From NCBI GenBank assembly GCA_903870275.1, contig CAIQCK010000060.1, positions 1 to 64,000 on the forward strand: DNA of 64,000 nt. The letters run 5' to 3'. How positions within the stretch are numbered: position 1 is the stretch's first letter; every line of letters starts with the position of its first letter. Source of the DNA: an uncultured bacterium (GTDB taxonomy: Bacteria > Verrucomicrobiota > Verrucomicrobiia > CAIQCK01). Under the pieces are notes generated by a model that did no database searches, was not told where the DNA came from, and saw only the letters and a program-made list of their open reading frames with translations. The translations under genes and the position numbers were made by a program. Shown in pieces: positions 1-12,000 of the stretch.

Positions 1-3000
1 GAAGTCGAAGAGGTTGAACTGGTCGCCCGCCTGCGGCGTGTAGCCGTTGAGCAGCGTCAACGTCAGTGTGCCGCCGAAAGTGAGCGCGCCGGTGAGATCG
101 AACTGGTCGTAGAGCCAGGCGTTGGTGCCGCCGAGTTCCATCGTCATCGCGCAGCCGCCGAGCATCGTCAGGTTGCCGGTGTCGGTGATGACGCCGAAGC
201 CGTTGCCGGGCGCAATGAGGCCGGCATCGGTGATGGAGCCGGTGATGGAGCCGGTGCCGGTGAGGATGGCGTTGGTATTGATGAAGAGGCCGTTGGCAAA
301 CGAGTGCGCGCCGCCGAACAGATCGAGCGTGGCCGCGCTGCTGCCGTTGCCGATCTGGAAGATGGAGCCATTGTTGACCGTGCTGCCGCCGATGTTGAGC
401 GTGCCGCCGTTGAAGTTCACCACGCTGTTGGCGAAGTTGGTGGCGTAGAACTGGTTGACTGTAACCGTGCCGCTGAGGAGCGCCAGCGTGCCGTTGCGCA
501 CGTCGAGCGTGGCGTTGCCGGGCGTGTTGGTTGCGAAAACACTGCCGCCGGAAACGGTCAGAAAGTTGTTTGTGGACGTGGCCTGAGATCCGAGGGTCAC
601 GCCGGCCGCGACAACGACTCCACCGTTACTGACGGCCAACTGGCTGTTGGGACCGTTGGACCCTATCGCCAGGCTTCCGGTATTCACCCAGCGCGAACCC
701 GGATCGGTGACCAAGACGGTGTTGTTGCTCGCACTGCTGTTGTAGCCGACGTAGCCGACGCCCCCGTTGACCAATTGGCCGCCAGCGGCGACGGTCAGCT
801 GCCCCCCGGAACCGGAGAGACCGACGTAGAACGACCCGGTGTTGGTCCACAGCGAACCGGCACCGGTTACCACCGCCACGTTGTTGGTGGACTCGGCGTA
901 ATAGTTGATGTAACAGCGCCAGTCACTGATGACGCCGCCGTTGGCGATCAGCAGCGCGTTGCTGGACCCGTGGAGGCCGAGACTGACGGCGGTGCTGGTG
1001 TTGCTCCACTGGGAGCCGGGGCCGGTGACAATGAGGGAGTTGTTGCTCGATCCGCCGTCATAGCCGAGCGTGACATTGGAACTGATCACCTGGCCGCCGC
1101 CCGCAATGCTGAGGCTGTTGTCCGAGCCATAGTTGCCAACGTAGAGGGAGACATTGTTGGTCCAGAGCGAGCCCGCGCCGGTCACCAACACCGTATTGTT
1201 GTTCGCGCTCGAGGTGTTGCCAACGTAACCGGTGTAGTTGAAAACCCGGCTCGCGTTGGCAATGGTCAGGCTGTTGCCCGTGCCGTTGTAACCCACGTCG
1301 AGTTCGCCGGCCGTCAAAAGCGAGCCGGAGCCGCTGACAGTCACACCATTGTTGATGGCGTCCGCATCACGCCCGATGTAACCGAGGCCAACAACAACGA
1401 GCCGTCCGCCGTTGGTGATCATCACCTCATTGCCGGACCCGTCGTAACCCACGGAGAGGTTTGCGCTGTTGCTCCACAGCGAGCCGGTGCCGCTGATGAG
1501 CACCGTATTGTTGCTCGCGGATGCCACCATGCCCACACGGCCCAAACTGTCGAAAACCACGCCGCCGTTGGCGATGGTCAACTGGTTCCCGGAACTGGCG
1601 TTGCCCACATAGAGGTTGCCCGCGTTGCTCCAAACCGAGCCGGCGCCGCTGACCGTCACCACGTTGTTGCTGGCGCCGGCGGTGTAGCCCACGAAACCAG
1701 TGTTATACACGAACGCCTGCGCCCCGTTGGTGATCAGAAGGCTGTTGCCAGCGCCGCTGTTGCCGACAATCAGATCGTTGCTGAAAATGTGCGTTCCGCC
1801 CACGAGATTGAGGGCGGCGCCGGCGCCCGTGTCGCCCACGGTGAAGGCGGAGCCGTTATTGACCAGCGTGCCGCCGCTGGTGAGCGTGCCGCCATTAAAG
1901 TTGATCACGCTGCTGGCGCCGTTGGTTAGATAAAGGTGGTTGACGGTGACCGTGCCGCTGTTGAGCATCAGCGCACCGAAACGCACATCGAGCGAACCGG
2001 TCATCAAGGTATTGGTGGCGTAGAGGCTGCCGCCGGAAACGACGATTCCATTGTTCGTTGAGGATGAAAACACTCCCGCGACAACGGAGGTACTGACAAC
2101 ACTTCCGCCATTGCTGATCGTCAACAGGTTGCCGGGCACATACCACTGGCCCATATTCACGTTGGGAGTCTGCCAGAGCGAACCAGGACCTGTCACGAGA
2201 ACGGAACCACCCCAGTCTATCAAGTCCGCCGCGCCGCTGATCACCTGTCCGCCATTCGCAATGGTCAGCGTGCTGTGGCTGCCTCCGTTACCCACATAAA
2301 CACTCCCTGCGGCGTTCCAAAGCGACCCAGGATCGGTGACGATGACGGAGTTGTTGGCGCCCAAATTACCGATATAGCTACTCGAACCACTGAATACCCG
2401 GCCACCGTTTGTAATGGTCAGATTGTTGCCTCCGCCGCCGGTCGAGGCGCCAATGATCAACACTCCATTATTGGTCCAGACCGACCCGCTGCCCGTCACC
2501 AAAATCGAGTTATTGGCAGAACCGCTAATAAAGCCAACCGTGCCGTTGGAAGTCGAGACCTCGCCGCCGTTGGCAATAGCCAAACTGTTGCCAGAACCGT
2601 AGTAGCCAACAAACACCATAACGCTGTTGCTCCAAAGCGAACCCGAGCCGGTCACCAGCACGGTGTTGTTGCTGGCGCTCGCGTTGTTGCCAATAGTATT
2701 GGTGCCCAGACTCCGCGCCACCGCGCCGTTGGCCACCACCAAGCCGTTGCCCGATCCCAAATTGCCCACCGTCACCCCGTTGGCGTAGAGATGGCTGCCA
2801 CCCTGCAGGTTCAGGGTTGCGCCGCCACCCGTGTCGCCGACGATGAAGGCCGAGCCGTTGGAGACGACGGTGCCGCCGCTGTTGAGCGTGCCGCCGTTGA
2901 ACCTGACCACGCTATTGGCCAAGTTGGTGGCGTAGAACTGATTGACCGTGACCGTGCCGCTCAGGAGCACGAACGTGCCGTTGCGCACGTCCAAGGTGCC

Positions 3001-6000
3001 GGTGCCCGCGGCGTTGGTCGAGACGAGCAGACCGCCCGCGTTGGTGAAGACGCCGCCGGCGTCAATCACCAGATTAGTCAGGTTGGCCACGCCGCCGGAA
3101 ATGGCCCATGAGCCGTAGTTGGTCGCCACGTTCACATCGAGCTCGCCGCCGCTTTGCTGGACGACTCCCGAAGCGAGATTCAGGAACACCCCGTCCATGT
3201 TCGTGCCGCTGTTCAAGACGAAACTGCCGCTGTTGGTGAACACCAGCGGATCGAACAGCCCGCCGTTCTGAATGAACGCCCCTTGGTTGTTCACCGAGCC
3301 AGGCACAATCACGCTGCCGCTGTTCAACTGGAGTGTGCCACCCGACAGATTCACGAAAGAGCCCGCCAGCGACAGCGTGCCGCCGTTGACCGTTATCGGC
3401 TGCGTAGAGAGCATCTGGCCCGCTTTGAGCACGCCGCCGTTGAAGTTGAAGACGCTGTTGGCGAAGTTGGTCAGCAGCAGCCAGTCCACCGCCACGGTGC
3501 CGCTATTCATGTTGAGCGTGCCGTAGAGGACATTGAGCGCGCCGCCGCCGCCGTTGGTGGCATAGAGGCTGCCGCCGGAGACGGTGACGACGTTGCCGGT
3601 GGAGGAGGGGGTGGCGCCGACGACGATGTTCGTGGCCGAGACCGTGCCGCCGTTGGTCAGCAGCAAGCTGTTGCCGGAACCGGCGTAACCCACAAAGAGG
3701 CTGCTGCTGTTGTTCCAGACGCTGCTTGCCCCGGTTACCGACACCGCGTTGCTGTTGGCACCGGCTTGGTTGCCGATATAGCCGTTGACGTTGAACACAT
3801 TACCGCTGCTGCCAATAACCAAACTGTTGCCAGAGCCAAAATAGCCAACGTCCAAATCACCGTTGTTGGTCCAGATCGAGCCGGCGCCGGATACAAGAAC
3901 GGCATTGTCGCTGCCACTGGCGTTGTAGCCCACGTAAGCCGTGCCGTTATTCAATGCTCTGGCGCTGCTATTAATGGTCAGTTGATTGAACGAGCCGGCC
4001 GCCCCCACAAGCATGTAATTGTTATTACTCCAGAAGCTCCCTGCGCCCGTGACGGTCAGCAGGTTGCTGTTGGCCCCGCTGTTAAACCCGATGTCGCAGT
4101 TCTGGGAGTTCAGCATCCTGGCACCGTTGGCGACCGTCAGTTGATTGCCGATGCTGCCCCATCCGAGTTCGAGGGCAGTATTGTTCACCACGCTGCCGGT
4201 ACCGGTGACTGTCATCGCGTTGTTGTCGCCAGCGTAACCGATCTGGATGTAGCCAATCACCGTGCCGCCGTTGGCAACGGTCAGTTGATTGCTGGCACCG
4301 TAATTACCCACGCGAAGGCCAGTGTTCCACACGCTACCCGTGCCGGTGACTAGGACGGTGTTATTGTTGGCGCCAACGTTGTTGCCGATGTATCCAAGGC
4401 CGTCGGACACCTGCCCCCCATTGGTGATGGTCAGTTGGTTGAAGGAGCCGAAGTTCCCCACATAGAAATCGTAGCCATTGTTCCACAGGCTCCCCGCGCC
4501 GCCAACCAGCACGCTGTTATTGCTGGCCGAAGCGCCAAAACCGATATAGCCGGTGTAGTCCGACACATGGCCGCCGTTGGTGATGGTGAGGGTGTCAAGG
4601 TTGTTGCTGCCGACATACAACACTCCGCTGCCACCGCCGACCGTCAGGCTGGCGTTGTCCACGATGCCGTTCATCAGGCCCGGCCCCGAGGGAAGATCGA
4701 GGTTGAGATTGCCGGTGATGGCGTGGCTGCCGAAGCTGCCGCCGTAGCCAGCCCATTTGATGGCGCTGGCGTTCTGGAAGGTGACGCCCGGCAGGAACGG
4801 CGTGGCGGCCGTGCTGGCGCCGGCAAACTCCAGCATCGCGTTAGTGATGACAAGGCTGCCGGAGACATTCACGGTGGCATTGGACACGAGCCGCACGTCG
4901 CCGCCGTTGAAGTTGGTCAGACCGCCCGCAGCGTTGATCGTCAAGTTGCTGCGCACTTCCAGCAATCCGCCACTGGCAACGGTCCAGGCACCGGAGTTGG
5001 TGGCATAGGTCACGTCCTGTTCACCGCCGCTCTGGCTGATCGTGCCGGCGTTATAGACGAGGGGGAAGACCGCGCTGCCGCCCGACATGCTGAAAATGTT
5101 GCCGCTGAAATTGCTTAACACGCTGGCGTCAATCTGTGCGCCACTGGCCAGCGTCACCTGATTGCCCGGCCCGCCACCCTGTCCGATAGTCAGAACGCCA
5201 GCATTGCTCCAGAGCGAGCCAGAGCCGGTGACGATGACCAAGTTGTTGCTCGCGCCGGCGTTGTAGCCGATGTAGCCGTTGACATTCACAACCCGGCCGT
5301 TGTCGGCGATGGTCAGATTATTGCCGGAGCCGGAAATACCGATTCGCTGGTCGAAGCTGTTACTCCAGAGCGAGCCCAGCCCAGTCACTGACGCCCAGTT
5401 GTTGCTGGCGCCAGCGTTGTTGCCAACGGTTCCATACGTATCGAACACTTGGCCACCGTTGGTAATGGTCAGGTTGTTGCCGGAACCGGAGTTGCCCACG
5501 AACAGATTGGCGCTGTTGCTCCAGACCGAACCGGCATCGGATACCAGGACGGAATTATTGCTGGCGCCGGCGTTGTAGCCGATGTAACCGCTGACGTTCA
5601 ACATCTGGCCGTTGTTGGCGAGGGTCAGATTGTTGCCGGACCCGGAGAAGCCGATTCGCTGGTCGCCGCTGTTGCTCCAGAGCGAGCCGATGCCAGCCAG
5701 CAGCGCCGAGTTGTTGCTGGCACCGGCGTTGTAGCCAACGGACGCATACGTATCGAACACCTGGCCGCCATTGGCGATGGTCAGGTTGTTGCCAGAGCCG
5801 GAGTAACCCGCCGACAGAATGCCGCTGTCATTCCAAAGCGAGCCTGCGCCGGATACGAGGACGGAATTGTTGCTGCCGCTGGCGTTGTAGCCCACATAAC
5901 CGCTGGGACTGAACACCTGGCCGACATTCGCTATGGTCACGTTGTTGAACGATCCGGAGAACCCCACGAACAGATTCGCGCTGTTGCTCCAAACGCTGCC

Positions 6001-9000
6001 TGCGCCAGCCACCAGCACGCTGTTGCTGTTCGCAGCCGCGTTGTAGCCAACGGATCCATGCGCATCGAACACCTGCCCGCCGTTGGTGATCGTCAACTGG
6101 TTGCCCAAACCCTGGTCGCCCACAAAGAGATCGTTGGTGTTGCTCCACGCGGAACCGGCGCCGCTGACGAGCGCGCTGTTGTAGTTGGCGCCGGCGTTGT
6201 AGCCGATGTAGCCGTTGACATTCACAACCCGGCCATTGTTGGCGATGGCCAGATTATTGCCGGAGCCGGAGAATCCGATTCGCTGATCGAAGCTGTTGCT
6301 CCAAAGCGAGCCCAGCCCAGTCACCACCGCCCAGTTGTTGCTGGCACCGGCGTTGTTGCCAACGGTTCCATACGTATCGAACACCTGGCCGCCGTTGGTG
6401 ATGGTCAAGTTGTTGCCGGAGCCAGAGTTGCCCACGAACAGATTGGCGCTATTGCTCCAGACCGAACCGGCATTGGATACGAGCGCGGAATTGTTGCTGG
6501 CGCTGGCGTTGTAGCCGATGTAACCGCTGACGTTCAACATCTGGCCATTGCTGGCGAGGGTCAGATTGTTGCCGGACCCGGAGAAGCCGATTCTCTGATC
6601 AAAGCTGTTGCTCCAGAGCGAACCGATGCCAGCCACCAGCGCGCCGTTGCTGTTCGCACCGGCGTTGTTGCCAACGGTTCCATATGTATCGGACACCCGG
6701 CCGCCGTTGGCGACGGTCAAGTTGTTGCCGGAGCCGGAGTTGCCCACGTACAGATTCGCGCTGTTGCTCCAGAGCGAGCCGGAGCCTGTGACCAAGGTCC
6801 AGTTATTGCCGGAGGCGGAGGAACTGCCGAGAGTGCCGATGCTGCCGGCCGCGACGCCGCCATTGGTGATCGTGAACTGGTTGAACGAGCCAGTGTTGCC
6901 GATAGTGAGCGAGCCGTTGAGGACGCCACCGGAGACCGTCAGCGCGCCGTGGCTCTCGTTGATAAAATTGGTGAGGTTGGCAACACCGCCGGAGATCGTC
7001 CACGAACCGAAGTTGGTGGCGGCGTTCACGTCGTGTTCGCCACCGCTCTGCTGGACGATGCCGCTGGCCTCGTTCAAGAACACCTGGTCCACATTGGTGC
7101 CGCCGGTGATTTGCAACGTGCCGGTGTTGTCGTAAAAGGCGGGGTCGAAAAGGCCGCCGCTTTGGGTGATCGCGCCGGCGTTATAGACACGCGGGAAGAA
7201 GGTGCTGCCGCCCGACATGCTGAAGACGCTGCCATTGAGATTGCTCAGCACGCCGGCGTAAATCTTTCCGCCGGTCCCGAGCGTGACGCTATTGCCCAGC
7301 CCGCCGCCGATGCTCAGTGCGCCGGTGTTGGTCCAGACGGCATTGGCGCCGCCAACAAACACCGTGTTGTTGCTGGCTGCGGCGGCGAAGCCCACATACG
7401 CATTGGTATTTAGCACCGTCCCGCCATTGGTGATTGTCAGACTGTTGAAAGAACCCGTCGCGCCAACGCTCAGGTCGCCGTTGTTGCTCCACAGCGAGCC
7501 GACGCCGGTCACTAGAACCGCGTTATTGTTGGCGCCGGCTGTGTTGCCGATGGTGCCGTAGGTGTTGAACGCCTGCCCGCTGTTGGCGATCATCAGGCTG
7601 TTGCCGGAACCGAGGAAGCCAACCAACAGAGCGCTGCTGTTGTTCCAGAGCGACCCGCTGCCACTGACCTGGACTGTGTTATTGCTGGCAGTGCCGAATC
7701 TGCCAATATAGCTGCTGCTGAACGCGTTGAACACTTGCCCGCCGCCGGTGATTGTCAGGCTGTTGCTGGCGCCGCTGTTGCCAACATACACAGCGGCACT
7801 GTTGTTCCAGACCGAGCCGGCGCCACTGACCAGCACCGCATTGTTGTTAGCCCCGCTGTAATTGCCAATGTAGTCAAAACCGCTGGACGCTTGGCCGCCA
7901 TTGGCAAGCGTCAGGCTATTGCCGGAACTGCTGTAGCCGACATAGGACATTCCATTGTTCCAAAGCGAGCCGACACCACTGATCAGCACCGCGTTGTTGC
8001 TGGCAGCGCCGGAAGTGCCAATGTAATCGATACCGCCGAACACTTGCCCGCCGCCGGTAATTGTCAGGCTGTTGCCGACGCCATTGGACCCGACATATAA
8101 TCCATACCAGTTGACCCAGGACGAGCCGGCGCCACTGACCAGCACCGCGTTGCTGTTGGCGCCGGTAGCATAGCCGACAAAGCCGGTGTTGCTGAACACC
8201 TCGGCGCCGTTGGTGATCATCAACTGGTTAAACATGCCGGAGTTGCCTGCATAGAGGTTGCCGCCGTTGTTCCAGAGCGAGCCAGTGCCGCTGGCCAGCA
8301 CGGCGTTGTTGCTGCTGGAGGCGTTGACGCCGATGTAGCCGTTGTTATTGCTGACCACGCCGCCGCTTAGGATCGTTAGTTGGTTGGAGGAACCGGAGTT
8401 GCCTGCGTAGAGGTTGCCGCTGTTGTTCCAGAGCGAGCCAACACCTGTCACCAAAACCGAGTTGTTGCTACTGGCGTAGCCAATGAAGCCTGACGCGCTG
8501 AACGCTTGGCCGCTGCTGGAAACGGTGAGGTTATTGGCGTAACCATTGCTGCCTACCATCAAAACGCCTCCATTGGTCCAAAGCGAACCGCTGCCGCTCA
8601 CCACCAATGAGTTGTTGTAATCGCCGCTGGAGCCTCCAAGAATCACGGCGCGACTCGAGATCATCGTGCCGCCGTTTGTGACCGTCAAAGAATTGTCAAA
8701 ACCTGAAGAGCCAATAAACAGAAGGCTGCCGTTTGTCCAAAGCGAGCCAGAACCGGTTACGAGAACCCGGTTATGCGACGAAGGACTGCCAATATAATTG
8801 ATGGTGTTGGTAATGGGCGTGCTGAACCGGCCGCCATTGGCGACGGTTACCGAGGCATTTGTGCCACCTTCGCCGACAAAAAGCTGCCCCGTCACAATCC
8901 AAGTGGAATTACTTCCCGTGACAAGAACGGCATTGTTATTGGCTCCAGGTCCAACGTCAATATAGGTGGACACGTTTGAAGCAAAAGCGCCGTTTGCAAT

Positions 9001-12000
9001 CACTAGTTGGTTGTTGGCACCGAATCCCATTGTGAGTCCCCCTCCCGACGTAACCAACGAAGAATTGGTGCCCGTGACCAGCACGTAGTTATTCGTGCTG
9101 CTGCTGTTGTAGCCAATCGTCAGTTGGCTGGCAAACACACTGCCGCTATTGGTGACAATGAGTTGGTTGTTGGGGCCGCTGTAGCCGAGGTTGATTGGCC
9201 GATTGTTGGACCAGAGCGAACCTGGATCTTGAACAATAATGGTGTTATTGCCGGAACTGCTATTGCTGCCGATGTAGGCCCATGAGTTGAACACTCGGCC
9301 TCCATTGGCAAGGGTCAGACTATTCCCCGAACCATTGACGCCCAAATACAAGTTTGTCTGGTTGTTCCATAACGAGCCGCTGCCGGTAACCAGCACGGCG
9401 TTGCTGTTGGCGAAGTTGTTTGCGCCCAGAACGCCGCCAACACTGACAACCACGCCGCTGTTGGTGATGGTCAATGTGTTTAAGGAACCAGTCATTCCGA
9501 TCATCAGATCATTGGTCATGCTCCAAAGCGAATTGAGACCTGTCACCCAAACGGAATTGCTGCTGGAAACCAACGAATTGCCGATTATGCCATTGCCAGC
9601 TACGGTCAGCACACCGCCATTGGTAACGATCAACTGGTTGCCTGCGCTTGACCCGCCCACCATCAGGTCGCTGGCATTGCTCCATACGGTGCCCACTCCG
9701 GAAACGATGACAACGCCGGTCGCGCTGGCCGTGCCGCCCAAAATTGTGTCACCGAGACTGCCTGCCCAACTCACTGTGTTGGTGCCGCCGAGAACATTCC
9801 AAATCGCCATTTGGCCTGGCGTGCTGCTAATGAGGAAGTTGTTGCCCGTTGGCATCACGATCTGCGACCCGTTGCGCGTCGTCAGAGCCCCGGCGTTAAA
9901 ACTGAAAACCGAGTTTGTTGCGCTGGCGGTGTTGTTGGTGACAAAGAATGTGTCGGCGACGATGTTTCCACCCGTGAAGGCAATCGTGCCGTAGCGGATT
10001 TCGAGTGAGCCGCTGCTTGTGGCGTTGGTGGCGTAGAGCCAGCCGCCGGAAATGGTGATGACGTTGCCGGTGGATGGGGTGGCGCCGATGACGACATTCG
10101 TTGCCGTTACCGTGCCGCCGCTGCCGATTGTCAGGCTGTTGCTGCCGGCACCGGCATTGCCGACGTAGAGGCTACCACTGCTTTTCCAGAGCGAGCCGGC
10201 ACCGGCGACCAACACCGCATTGTTGCTCGAGTTGGCGTTGTTGGCAATGGCGGCGGAGGGTGCGATCACCTGGCCGCCATTGGTAATGATCAGCCAGTTA
10301 CCGCTGCCGCCCACGCCGATGTTGACAACGGAAGAGTTACTCCAGAGCGAACCGGCGTCGCTGACGATGACGGTGTTGTTGTTGCCGCTGGGATTGCCGA
10401 TGTTGCCGCCGCCGTCAACCACCTGCCCGCCGGCCATGATCATCATGAGGTTGTTGGAGCCGGTGTTGCCCACGGCGAGGTTGTTGGCCATGCTCCAGAG
10501 CGATCCGGTGCCGCTCACCAAGGCGACGTTGTTGCTTGAGGTGGAGGAGTTGCCGATGTTGGCAAACCCGTTGAACACGCGGCCGCCATTGGTGATGTTT
10601 AGTTGGCTGTTCGGCCCGTTGTAGCCCACGAAGAGAGTGCCGCTGTTACTCCAAACTGAGCCCGCCCCCGTCACCCAAACCGTGTCGTTGCTGGAGCTGG
10701 CGTTGTAGCCGATGTAGCCGGCGCCGTCGAGCAGCAAGCCGCCGCTGGCTATCGTCACACTATTACTGGAGCCGCTGTTTCCAACATACAAGTTACTACC
10801 CGCGTTCCAAACAGAACCAAGGCCGGTAATCAAGACGGAGTTATTGCTGGCAGTGGTGCCAGCACCCAAGCTGGAAAAACTCGCAGCCATGACGTTGCCG
10901 GTGTTGGCGATGGTGAGACTGTTGCCAGCGCTGCTGCCTCCGATGGTCAGGTTGAGGTTGCTCCAGAGCGAGCCGCCATCGGTGACGAGCACCGTGTTAT
11001 TGCTGCTGGTCGAGGCGTTGCCAACGATGCCAGTCGTCGTCATGACTGTACCACCGGAACTGACGGTCATGCGGTTGAGGCCGGCGGCGCTGCCGAGGTT
11101 GATGGTGCCGGCGTTGGACCAAACAGAACTGGTGCCGGCGACCATCACCGAGTTGTTGACGCTGCCAGTCTGGCTACCGACGGTGGCTCCTACTGTGAAC
11201 GCCCGGCCGCCGTTGCTGATGGTCAGGCTGTTGCTGGCACCGTAGTAACCCAGATAAAGCGTGCCGTTATTGCTCCAGATCGAGCCTGCGCCCGTGACGA
11301 CAACAGAGTTGCTTTTGGCGCTCGCGTAGTAGCCGATGTAGCTGGCGGGGTTAAAGACTTGACCGCTATTGGCAATGGTCAAGCTGTTGCTGGAGCCGTT
11401 GTAACCAACATAAAGCGTGCTGCTGTTGCTCCACATCGAACCGGCGCCCGTGACCGTCACGTAATTGTTGTTGGCGGTGTTGGTGTAATCACCAATGTAG
11501 GCGGAGGTGCCAAACACCTGGCCGGAGTTGCTGATGGTCAGACTGTTGCCTGCGCCGGAGTTGCCGACTATGGTGCTGACACTGTTGCTCACCCGGCCAC
11601 CGTTGGCGACCATCAAACTGTTGCTGGAGCCGCTACCGCCGACCTCGAAAAAGCCGCTACTGGTCCACAGCGAGCCAATACCAGTGACCAGGACGGAGTT
11701 GTTGTTGGCGCCTGGATTCACGCCAATATAGCCCAGGCTGTCGAACGCGTGTGCGCCGTTGGCGATGGTAAGGCTGTTACCGGAGCCGGACCAGCCAACC
11801 CACAGAGAACTGGTATTACTCCAGACCGAACCAGTGTCGGTTACCCAAGCCGAATTGTTGCTGGAGGCGCTTCCGGTGCCGAGGTAGCCACTGGTGTCGA
11901 ATACCTGACCGCCGTTGCTAATGACCAGGTTGTTGCTGGAGCCGGAGTTACCAATCGTCAGGCTGTTACTGTTGTTCCAAAACGAGCTGGCACCCGTGAC

